NCBI GenBank assembly: GCA_015489285.1
Contig: WGAA01000347.1
Coordinates: forward strand, 1-9,354
Direction of reading: 5' to 3'
Origin: Anaerolineae bacterium
Lineage (GTDB): Bacteria > Chloroflexota > Anaerolineae > JAADDB01
Length of the DNA stretch: 9,354 nucleotides
Shown: positions 1-5,066 of the stretch, in pieces
Numbering within the stretch: position 1 is the stretch's first letter
Layout of the letters: each line of letters opens with the position of its first letter
Made by a program: the position numbers and the translations under genes
Notes under the pieces: generated by a model
The model's database searches: none
Told to the model about the DNA's origin: nothing
What the model saw: the letters and a program-made list of their open reading frames with translations, nothing else

Positions 1-107
1 CCGCCTCGGGGACCCACATCCTCACCCATTACGACCACATTGTCGTAACGTTCCATGATTTCCATCAATGTATCGCGAACGGCTTGTAAGTTCGTCTTCG
101 TCGCCAT
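1..107 (-). CDS. 2-oxoacid dehydrogenase E1 component, beta subunit (partial, N-terminus only)
   Basis: Only the first 35 codons are in the window; the rest runs off the left edge. The peptide starts MATKTNLQAVRDTLMEI and reaches VVVMGEDVGPRG. The MGEDVG segment with the short N-terminal lead is typical of the E1 beta (transketolase pyrimidine-binding) subunit of pyruvate, branched-chain 2-oxoacid or acetoin dehydrogenases. The ATG at 107 follows a good ribosome binding site (GGAGG at 120-116, spacing 8). E1 alpha lies upstream on the same strand, so the two would form the alpha2beta2 thiamine-diphosphate decarboxylase of the complex. About 200 nt of repeats separate the two genes, unusually far for this pair. 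The subunit type is well supported by neighbour and motif; the exact substrate is not. Confidence 0.85.
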   Translation of the reverse strand, partial: MATKTNLQAVRDTLMEIMERYDNVVVMGEDVGPRG

Positions 108-121
108 GGAGAAAACCTCCT

Positions 122-163
122 GATACGTGATGCGTGATACGTAATGCGTGATGCGTAATGCGT
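122..163. repeat. Heptamer array, six units of RATRCGT
   Basis: Six uninterrupted 7-nt units read on the plus strand: gatacgt, gatgcgt, gatacgt, aatgcgt, gatgcgt, aatgcgt. The array sits directly upstream of the E1 beta ribosome binding site. It differs in sequence from the GTTACTC arrays nearby but has the same 7-nt period. Array length could vary by slippage. Confidence 0.9.
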
Positions 164-178
164 AACTTGGACAGGAGA

Positions 179-216
179 GTTGGCATTGTAGAATCAGCCG
201 TGTGTGCGCGCCATCC
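179..216 (-). repeat. Dispersed composite repeat, copy A
   Basis: Read on the minus strand this 38-nt stretch begins GGATGGCGCGCACACACGG and ends TCTACAATGCCAAC. The same unit recurs on the plus strand at 5637-5674. The 21-nt part at 179-199 matches 5654-5674 with one difference. The part at 198-216 matches 5637-5655 with three differences. Both copies are next to heptamer arrays. It is non-coding and contains a TACAAT that resembles a -10 box, but no credible -35 goes with it. Confidence 0.75.
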
Positions 217-217
217 G

Positions 218-246
218 GTTACTCGTTACTCCGTTACTCGTTACTA
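218..246. repeat. GTTACTC heptamer array (minus strand GAGTAAC)
   Basis: Four near-identical units on the plus strand: gttactc, gttactcc (one extra base), gttactc, gttacta. It adjoins composite repeat copy A. Confidence 0.85.
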
Positions 247-263
247 ACGTTAGCGCTGCTGGG

Positions 264-287
264 CCATCCTTGTCTCCCCGCCGCCCC
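264..287 (-). repeat. Diverged copy of the GGATGGCG...ACAAGG repeat
   Basis: On the minus strand this reads ggggcggcggggagacaagg and then atgg. Over 23 nt it agrees at about 18 positions with the plus-strand unit at 5841-5863 (ggatggcgtggacacaagg then ttgg). It is flanked by heptamer arrays on both sides, as the better copies are on one side, so I read it as a degenerate member of the same repeat. Confidence 0.5.
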
Positions 288-325
288 ATTACTCGTTACT
301 CGTCACTCGTTACTCGTTACTCGTT
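288..325. repeat. GTTACTC heptamer array overlapping the E1 alpha stop codon
   Basis: Plus-strand units attactc, gttactc, gtcactc, gttactc, gttactc and a partial gtt. On the minus strand this is a GAGTAAC array. The last codons of E1 alpha (T-S-N-E, stop) are built from these units and the stop TAA is at 312-310. In the minus-strand direction the array holds a TAA stop in every frame within three units. Confidence 0.9.
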
Positions 326-1353
326 CCCCTTGACCACTTCACCAGGGGCGAGTCCGCGAAGACGCCCTGGGCCGCGCTTTCCACGGGCGGGTAGGGCTGG
401 TTGAGCGCGAACTCCACCGCGTCGTCCACTTCCGCCATCACCTTGTCCAGGATCTCCTGCTTCTTATCTTCGTCAAGGATACCCCGCTCCATGAGGACTT
501 TCTCGAAGAGGAGGATGGGATCGCGCTTCTTCCAGGCCTCCACCTCCTCCCGGGAGCGGTAGGAGCGGTCGTCGTCCGCGGTGGAGTGGGGCACAGGCCG
601 ATACGTCTTGGCTTCCACCAGGGTGGGACCTTCCCCGCGGCGAGCCCGCTCGATGGCCTCCTTCATCACGTCATAAGACGCGAGCACATCGTTGCCGTCC
701 ACGACCACGCCGCGAATGCCGTAAGCCACGGCCCGGTCCGCGACGTTCTCCACGGCCATCTGCTTGCTCACCGGGACGGAAATCGCGTACTGGTTATTCT
801 GGCAGACGAAAACCACGGGGAGTTTGTGGATGCCTGCCCAGTTCAGGCCCTCGTGGAAATCCCCCTCGCTGGTGGCCCCCTCACCGAATCCCACAATCGT
901 CACCTCGTCCTTGCCCTGGAGTTTGGATGCCAGGGCCGTGCCCGCGGCCTGCGGTATGGCCGTCGCCACGGGGCTGGACACGGAGACGATTTTCGCGGGC
1001 CTGTAACTGAAGTGCTCGGGCATCTGGCGCCCACGGCTGAACACATCGCCCTCCTTGCCCATCAGGGCCAACAGCATCTGCCGGGGCGACACGCCCAGGA
1101 TGAGACACGTCGCGATGTCCCGATAATGGGGGAAATACCAATCGTAGCCTTTGCGCAGAGCAAAGCCCTGCGCCACCTGAATGGCCTCATGGCCGATGCC
1201 GGAAATGTGAAAGGGCGCCTTTCCTTGACGGTTGAGGATCCACATGCGCTCATCCAACTTCCGGCTGAGGACCATGTAGTAATACATCTCCAGCAGTTGC
1301 TCAGCGCTGAGCAACTCCGACGGCCGGGCAACCTCCGTCTGTACCCTGTCCAT
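310..1353 (-). CDS. 2-oxoacid dehydrogenase E1 component, alpha subunit (branched-chain/pyruvate type)
   Basis: This 347-residue protein is the thiamine-diphosphate-binding alpha subunit of E1, which decarboxylates a 2-oxoacid and passes the acyl group to the E2 lipoyl domain in the cytoplasm. The cofactor motif is visible as GFGEGATSEGDFHEG (155-169) ending at NN (186-187). GEG in place of GDG is common in branched-chain-type subunits. FHISGIGHEA (48-57), YFPHYRD (73-79) and the phosphorylation-loop-like PHSTADDDRSY (255-265) also point to the branched-chain family, though pyruvate or acetoin dehydrogenase cannot be excluded. The ATG at 1353 follows AGGAGG with a 7-nt spacer. Length is normal for bacterial E1 alpha. 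The last codons (T-S-N-E, stop) lie in a heptamer repeat, so the native C-terminus may have been altered by the array. No clear promoter lies just upstream; transcription probably comes from about 1641 through the terminator at 1431-1465. Confidence 0.93.
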   Translation of the reverse strand: MDRVQTEVARPSELLSAEQLLEMYYYMVLSRKLDERMWILNRQGKAPFHISGIGHEAIQVAQGFALRKGYDWYFPHYRDIATCLILGVSPRQMLLALMGKEGDVFSRGRQMPEHFSYRPAKIVSVSSPVATAIPQAAGTALASKLQGKDEVTIVGFGEGATSEGDFHEGLNWAGIHKLPVVFVCQNNQYAISVPVSKQMAVENVADRAVAYGIRGVVVDGNDVLASYDVMKEAIERARRGEGPTLVEAKTYRPVPHSTADDDRSYRSREEVEAWKKRDPILLFEKVLMERGILDEDKKQEILDKVMAEVDDAVEFALNQPYPPVESAAQGVFADSPLVKWSRGTSNE

Positions 1354-1430
1354 TGCCTTTCCTCCTCACCTCATAAAATTGGACATATCGAGCACGCACA
1401 CCATCGATTCCCCCTCGGTGGGATGGGCGC

Positions 1431-1465
1431 AAAATAAAAAGGGCACTCATGCAAGATGAGTGCCC
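1431..1465 (-). terminator. Rho-independent terminator (possible attenuator) between the small ORF and E1 alpha
   Basis: A perfect 10-bp stem, GGGCACTCAT (1465-1456 as read on the minus strand) with ATGAGTGCCC (1450-1441), closes a 5-nt loop. It is followed on the minus strand by TTTTTATTTT (1440-1431). In the plus direction no T-run follows, so it acts on minus-strand transcripts only. The stop codon of the small ORF (1449-1447) lies in the 3' arm. It could simply end that gene, or act as an attenuator for the dehydrogenase genes downstream. Confidence 0.9.
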
Positions 1466-1569
1466 TCGGGAATGCCGGGGGAGAACAAGCTAAGGTATAC
1501 GTTCAGCAAGGACAACAACGCCACCCAGAAACCGATCCACATGTTCAGAGGGAAACGCGCTCCCATCAT
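1447..1569 (-). CDS. Small hydrophobic protein or leader peptide, 40 residues, upstream of the E1 operon
   Basis: The ORF encodes 40 residues with one hydrophobic stretch, WIGFWVALLSLLNVYLSLF (11-29), preceded by an Arg and followed by SPGIPEGTHLA. That fits a single membrane-spanning segment. Eight residues are Leu, mostly from TTG and CTT codons. Two adjacent ATG codons (1569 and 1566) follow GGAGAGGAG; I chose the first. An extended -10 promoter starts transcription about 70 nt upstream, which rules out the longer reading frame from 1659. The stop codon sits inside the terminator at 1431-1465. I do not recognise the family. It could be a real small membrane protein, or a branched-chain-residue-rich leader peptide controlling read-through into the dehydrogenase genes. 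Promoter, ribosome binding site and terminator together make expression likely. Confidence 0.65.
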   Translation of the reverse strand: MMGARFPLNMWIGFWVALLSLLNVYLSLFSPGIPEGTHLA

Positions 1570-1647
1570 CTCCTCTCCGTTGAGGATATCGTTTCCTGAA
1601 ACGCTTCTCGTCCTCTTTCTCCAATTTGGACACATGTCCCGTCGGTT

Positions 1648-1656
1648 AGTATAGCA
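1648..1656 (-). promoter_or_regulatory. Extended -10 promoter for the small ORF and E1 operon
   Basis: The minus strand reads TGCTATACT, a TGn extension plus a TATACT -10 box (1653-1648). The hexamer 17 nt upstream is a poor -35, as is usual for extended -10 promoters. The expected start is near 1641, giving about 70 nt of leader before the ATG at 1569. It diverges from the arginine operon promoter at 1757-1785. Confidence 0.6.
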
Positions 1657-1688
1657 CAAAACGCGAATCAGAGAAAGCGGACCGCGAC

Positions 1689-1748
1689 CCCGGGTTCAGG
1701 GTTCCGAGGTCTTCAAGAGACTTGGGAACCCGGGCACCTGAACTCCGG
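1689..1748. repeat. Long imperfect inverted repeat between the divergent promoters
   Basis: The core arms are GGGTTCCGAGGTCT (1699-1712) and AGACTTGGGAACCC (1718-1731), a 14-bp stem with one mismatch, one G-U pair and a TCAAG loop. Further pairings overlap it: CCCGGGTTC (1689-1697) with GAACCCGGG (1726-1734), and TTCAGG (1695-1700) with CCTGAA (1737-1742). There is no T-run on either side, so it is not a simple terminator. It lies upstream of both promoters, so it may be a shared protein-binding site, or an intergenic palindromic element that landed there. Confidence 0.7.
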
Positions 1749-1756
1749 CACCTTAT

Positions 1757-1785
1757 TTGACAACCCTCCACAGGCCCGGTAGAAT
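1757..1785 (+). promoter_or_regulatory. Sigma70-type promoter of the arginine operon
   Basis: A perfect -35 TTGACA (1757-1762), a 17-nt spacer and a -10 TAGAAT (1780-1785, five of six). Transcription should start near 1792. That gives a leader of about 210 nt before argC, carrying a leader ORF and a terminator. It is the best promoter match in the window, as expected where control is exerted after initiation. Confidence 0.85.
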
Positions 1786-1813
1786 ATCGGCAAACCCTTA
1801 TTCGGGGAAGGAC

Positions 1814-1897
1814 ATGAACAGCGTGCGGAAACGGAACCCGCAAACGTATGGGATGGTGCCCGCGCCTAGGAGCCCTAGGAGGATCCCGGACGGTTAG
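1814..1897 (+). CDS. Putative arginine-rich leader peptide of the arg operon (27 residues)
   Basis: The ORF begins at ATG 1814, about 22 nt after the predicted transcription start, and ends at TAG 1895-1897. It encodes MNSVRKRNPQTYG then MVPAPRSPRRIPDG. Five of 27 residues are Arg: CGG at codons 5 and 7, AGG at codons 19, 22 and 23. AGG seems rare here: I saw none while reading argC and argB and one in the MttB-like gene. A purine-rich GGGGAAGG (1804-1811) precedes the ATG; it is an imperfect Shine-Dalgarno site with short spacing. An Arg-codon cluster followed by a terminator just before argC is the pattern of a leader peptide whose translation senses charged tRNA-Arg. The sequence has no other obvious function. 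Translation is unproven. Confidence 0.7.
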   Translation: MNSVRKRNPQTYGMVPAPRSPRRIPDG

Positions 1898-1904
1898 CAC
1901 GTCT

Positions 1905-1951
1905 GGTGGTGTGTGCGCGGGCCCATTCGACGGTGAATAGGTGCACCAACC
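1905..1951 (+). promoter_or_regulatory. Candidate antiterminator helix in the arg leader
   Basis: GGTGGTG (1905-1911) can pair with CACCAACC (1944-1951), leaving one A bulged, and three further G-U pairs can extend the helix inward (1912-1914 with 1941-1943). The downstream arm overlaps the first bases of the terminator stem (1948-1957), so the two structures compete. The stretch enclosed can form a small ATTCG/TGAAT hairpin (1925-1938). Pairings were found by eye and no energies were computed. Confidence 0.45.
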
Positions 1952-1974
1952 CCCTCCAGACGGAGGGGGTTTTT
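1948..1974 (+). terminator. Rho-independent attenuator terminator before argC
   Basis: CCCCCTCC (1950-1957), loop AGAC, GGAGGGGG (1962-1969): eight perfect GC-rich pairs, followed by five Ts (1970-1974) and then ATTT. Flanking AA (1948-1949) can pair with TT (1970-1971). It lies 26 nt upstream of the argC ATG and downstream of the operon promoter, so it would end transcription before any structural gene unless relieved. Confidence 0.88.
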
Positions 1975-2000
1975 ATTTGGCAAACAGGGAGGACACATCC

Positions 2001-3008
2001 ATGGTGCGAGTCGGCATCGTTGGTGCAACGGGATATACCGGATACGAACTCATCCGCATCCTACAACGTCATCCCCAGGTGGAAATCGCCTGGCTCACAT
2101 CGGAGACCTACGCGGGGCAGCGCCTCTCGCAGGTCTACCCCACCCCGTGGGACTTCCCCCTCCGTTCCTGGCAAGACGTCGAACTGCGCGGGGACGAAGT
2201 CGTCTTCCTCTGCCTCCCCCACGGAGCCTCCATGGATGCCGTCGCCCGCGCCTATGAAGCCGGGTGTACGGTCATCGACCTCAGTGCGGACTTCCGGCTC
2301 CCGGCCGACGTCTACCGTCGCTGGTACGGCCTGGAGCACACGCGGCCGCAACTCCTCGCCCACGCGGTGTACGGTCTACCCGAAGTGTACCGCCGGGACA
2401 TCCGGGGCGCGCGCCTCATTGCCAACCCCGGATGCTACCCCACCTCCGTCAACCTGGCCCTATACCCCCTTGCGCGAGCGGGCTGGCTCACCCCCCACAT
2501 CATCGTCGACAGCAAATCCGGCGTCTCCGGTGCCGGACGCAAACTCAAACTCACCACCCACTTCGTGGAAGCCAACGAAAACCTCAGCCCGTACAGCATC
2601 GGCTACAGTCACCGACACATCGCGGAAATGGAGCGCGTCCTGGGGGATGCCTGGCGAGGGCAGGGTGCACCGGACATCATCTTCTCCCCCCACCTCATCC
2701 CCGTCAACCGGGGCATCCTCTCCACCATCTACGTCACCCTGAACCGGGACGTCCCCGCGGAAGATGTGGAAGAAGTCTACCACGTGGCCTACGCGCAAGA
2801 GCCCTTCATCCACATCCTCCCCCTGGGGGAAGTGGCCACCCTGCGGCACACCCAGCACACCAACCTCTGCGTCATCGGCCTGACCCCCGTCGACGCGCGG
2901 CGGTGGATCATCACCAGCAGCATCGACAACCTCCTCAAAGGCGCGTCCGGGCAAGCCGTGCAAAACATGAACATCGCCCTGGGATTCGAGGAAACCACGG
3001 GACTTTGA
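2001..3008 (+). CDS. argC: N-acetyl-gamma-glutamyl-phosphate reductase
   Basis: ArgC reduces N-acetylglutamyl phosphate with NADPH to the semialdehyde, the third step of ornithine/arginine synthesis, in the cytoplasm. The 335-residue protein has the N-terminal nucleotide-binding motif GATGYTG (8-14), the catalytic cysteine in NPGCYPTSV (142-150, Cys145), SKSGVSGAGR (171-180) and the histidine region GYSHRHIAEME (201-211), all typical of the family. The start is ATG 2001, preceded by AGGGAGG with an 8-nt spacer; an upstream in-frame ATG at 1941 lies in the terminator region and is unlikely. It is the first structural gene of argC-argB-argD-argA-like. A LysW-type lysine/arginine homologue (LysY) is the main alternative; the acetylglutamate synthase in the operon favours arginine. 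Expression is probably set by the leader attenuator. Confidence 0.95.
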   Translation: MVRVGIVGATGYTGYELIRILQRHPQVEIAWLTSETYAGQRLSQVYPTPWDFPLRSWQDVELRGDEVVFLCLPHGASMDAVARAYEAGCTVIDLSADFRLPADVYRRWYGLEHTRPQLLAHAVYGLPEVYRRDIRGARLIANPGCYPTSVNLALYPLARAGWLTPHIIVDSKSGVSGAGRKLKLTTHFVEANENLSPYSIGYSHRHIAEMERVLGDAWRGQGAPDIIFSPHLIPVNRGILSTIYVTLNRDVPAEDVEEVYHVAYAQEPFIHILPLGEVATLRHTQHTNLCVIGLTPVDARRWIITSSIDNLLKGASGQAVQNMNIALGFEETTGL

Positions 3009-3033
3009 GCCCGCCGGGAGTGAGGGACACATC

Positions 3034-3813
3034 ATGGACGAGACCACATTCAACGACATATACGTCCTGAAGATCGGTGGACGCCAACTGGACGACGCGG
3101 ACTTCCTGCGCGACCTCATTCACGTCGTGCGAGACCTGCGTCGCCAGCGCCCCATCGTGCTCATCCACGGTGGAGGCCGCACCATCCAACTCTGGCAGCA
3201 GCGGCTGGGACTGACGCCCGAATACGTGGAGGGATTGCGGGTGACCGACGAGGCCTCCCTGGAAGTGGCCGAAGCCGTCCTCTCCGGACTCGTCAACAAA
3301 TACCTCGTCGCCCTCCTCGTCAACGCGGGCGTGCAGGCCGTGGGCATCAGCGGCGTCGACGCGGGCCTGGTCCGGGTCACCCGGATGCAGCACCCCAAGG
3401 GAGACCTGGGGCGCGTGGGGGACATCCGTCAGGTGGACCCCACCCTGATTCACACCCTCCTCGCGGCCCGCATGACCCCCGTCATCTCCCCCATCTCCCT
3501 GGGGCATGACGGACTGACCTACAACGTCAACGCGGACCACGTGGCCCGAGCCGTGGCCGGAGCCCTGCGCGCGGCGCGCCTCTACTTCATCAGCGACGTC
3601 CCCGGTGTCCTCATCGCGGGGCAAGTCGTCCGGGCCATGACGGCCCCCCAGGCCGAAGCGTGGATCGAGGAAGGGTTCATCCACGGCGGCATGATCCCCA
3701 AAGTGCGCTCCGCGCTGGCCGCCCTCCACGCGGGCGTTCACCAGGTCGTCATCACCAACCTGCAGGGAGTACGGGACGACGGGGGGACGGCCATCGTCCC
3801 GGCTGCCGACTAA
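3034..3813 (+). CDS. argB: Acetylglutamate kinase
   Basis: ArgB phosphorylates N-acetylglutamate with ATP, the second step of arginine synthesis and often the point of arginine feedback. The 259 residues show the amino-acid-kinase fold: VLKIGG (11-16, Lys13 for phosphate), IHGGG (44-48), the substrate-binding GLRVTD (67-72, Arg69), NKYLVALL (88-95), AVGISGVDAG (102-111), YNVNADHVA (163-171), ISDVPGV (186-192) and GGMIPKV (218-224, Lys223). The length is that of a short E. coli-like form. The long N-terminal helix seen in arginine-inhibited hexameric ArgB proteins appears to be missing, which suggests weaker enzyme-level feedback; that is inference. The ATG at 3034 follows GAGGG with a 7-nt spacer, 25 nt after argC. 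LysZ is the less likely alternative. Confidence 0.93.
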   Translation: MDETTFNDIYVLKIGGRQLDDADFLRDLIHVVRDLRRQRPIVLIHGGGRTIQLWQQRLGLTPEYVEGLRVTDEASLEVAEAVLSGLVNKYLVALLVNAGVQAVGISGVDAGLVRVTRMQHPKGDLGRVGDIRQVDPTLIHTLLAARMTPVISPISLGHDGLTYNVNADHVARAVAGALRAARLYFISDVPGVLIAGQVVRAMTAPQAEAWIEEGFIHGGMIPKVRSALAALHAGVHQVVITNLQGVRDDGGTAIVPAAD

Positions 3814-3846
3814 ACCCACACCCTTGGAACAAGGAGGAGGAACCTC

Positions 3847-5040
3847 ATGGACGCACAACAGGTCATTGCCTGGGAAAAGGAATATCTCTTAGGCGTGTAC
3901 AAACGTCCTCCCATCGTCTTCGAGCGGGGAGAGGGCGCCTGGGTGTACGACACAGAAGGCCGCCGTTACCTGGACCTGGTCGCGGGCATTGCCGTAAACG
4001 CCCTGGGCTACGGGGACCCGGAAATTCCCCGCATCATGGCAGAAACCGCGCGCAAACTCATCCACCTCTCCAACCTGTATCACACGGAACCGCACGTGCG
4101 CCTTGCCCGCCTCCTGGTCGAACACTCCTTTGCCGACAAGGTCTTCTTTGCCAACTCGGGGGCTGAAGCCAACGAAGGCGCGATCAAATTCGCCCGCAAG
4201 TACGCGCGGGTGCGTCACGGGGAGGACAAGTACACCATTGTCGCCTTCGAGGGGGCCTTTCACGGACGGACGATGGGCGCGCTCGCCCTGACCCCCCGGC
4301 CTCATTACCAGGACCCCTTCCGGCCCCTCATGCCCGGCGTCCGCATCGTCCCCTTCAACGACATCGACGCGGCCCGCCGGGCCATCGACGAGCACGTCGC
4401 CGCGGTCATCGTCGAACCCGTCCAGGGGGAAGGGGGCATCCGGCCCGCGGACGCGGACTTCCTTCACGCCCTGCGCGAGGCCACCCGAGCCGTGGACGCC
4501 CTCCTCATCTTTGACGAAGTCCAATGTGGGCTCGGGCGCACCGGCCACCTGTGGGCCCACGAGTACTACGGCGTCACACCCGACATCCTCACCGTGGCCA
4601 AACCCCTGGCCGGGGGCCTGCCCATGAGTGCCGTCCTCATGACGCAAGCCGTCGCGGACGTCATGGAGCCCGGGGATCACGCCACCACCTTTGGTGGGGG
4701 TGTCGTCGTCAGCGCGGTTGCCCACTACGTCGTCTCCCGCATCGCCGACCCCGACTTCCTGGCCCACGTCCGTGCTCGGGGGGAACAACTTCTGAGCGGC
4801 CTCCGGGCCCTGGAGGACCCGCGCATCGTCGAGGTTCGGGGGCGGGGGCTCATGGTGGGCGTGGAATTCGACGCGGACGTCGCTCCCTTCGTTGCCCGGG
4901 CCCCTGAGTACGGACTCCTCCTCATCAACGCGGGCCCGCGCGTCATCCGCATGGTCCCGCCCCTCATCCTCAGCGAGGAGGAGGTGGACATCGCGCTGGA
5001 GCGCTTTGCCCGGCTGCTGAAGGAGACCCCGACCGAATAG
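3847..5040 (+). CDS. argD: Acetylornithine aminotransferase
   Basis: ArgD is a class III PLP aminotransferase that turns N-acetylglutamate semialdehyde into N-acetylornithine, with glutamate as amino donor. The 397-residue protein shows YLDLVAGIAVNALGY (41-55), NSGAEANEGAIKFARKYA (103-120, phosphate binding), FHGRTMGAL (138-146), VEPVQGEGG (189-197), FDEVQCGLGRTG (222-233, Asp223 to the pyridine nitrogen) and the PLP lysine in TVAKPLAGG (249-257, Lys252). The usual TFGGNP segment reads TTFGGGVVV here, so the Asn-Pro pair is replaced. The ATG at 3847 follows a strong AAGGAGGAGG, 33 nt after argB. Succinyl-diaminopimelate or ornithine aminotransferase activity is common in this family and may also be present; the operon makes arginine synthesis the main role. 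Confidence 0.93.
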   Translation: MDAQQVIAWEKEYLLGVYKRPPIVFERGEGAWVYDTEGRRYLDLVAGIAVNALGYGDPEIPRIMAETARKLIHLSNLYHTEPHVRLARLLVEHSFADKVFFANSGAEANEGAIKFARKYARVRHGEDKYTIVAFEGAFHGRTMGALALTPRPHYQDPFRPLMPGVRIVPFNDIDAARRAIDEHVAAVIVEPVQGEGGIRPADADFLHALREATRAVDALLIFDEVQCGLGRTGHLWAHEYYGVTPDILTVAKPLAGGLPMSAVLMTQAVADVMEPGDHATTFGGGVVVSAVAHYVVSRIADPDFLAHVRARGEQLLSGLRALEDPRIVEVRGRGLMVGVEFDADVAPFVARAPEYGLLLINAGPRVIRMVPPLILSEEEVDIALERFARLLKETPTE

Positions 5041-5066
5041 GAGGACGCGTCACGCGGAGATGGACG

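Noticed and set aside
218..325. CRISPR array
   Set aside because: The repeats are 7-nt head-to-tail units without spacers of regular length.
586..1437. Plus-strand ORF opposite E1 alpha
   Set aside because: Antisense of a gene with full cofactor motifs; no domain, no ribosome binding site that stands out.
1447..1659. Longer 70-codon version of the small hydrophobic ORF
   Set aside because: Its start overlaps the -10 box of the predicted promoter, so the transcript would not contain it; the internal ATG with a strong ribosome binding site is preferred.
1924..1940. ArgR operator (ATTC...GAAT at 1925-1938 resembles half of an ARG box)
   Set aside because: Only a single short, GC-interrupted match, downstream of the transcription start and within the leader; it fits a small RNA hairpin equally well. 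Too weak to call.
1792..2000. T-box riboswitch in the arg leader
   Set aside because: The leader ends in a terminator, as T-boxes do, but the conserved AGGGTGG-type T-box sequence and a Stem I specifier layout are not visible; the Arg-rich ORF explains the leader better.
2935..3858. Minus-strand ORF opposite argB
   Set aside because: Covers argB exactly on the opposite strand, with D/G/V-rich composition expected from antisense of GC-rich codons.
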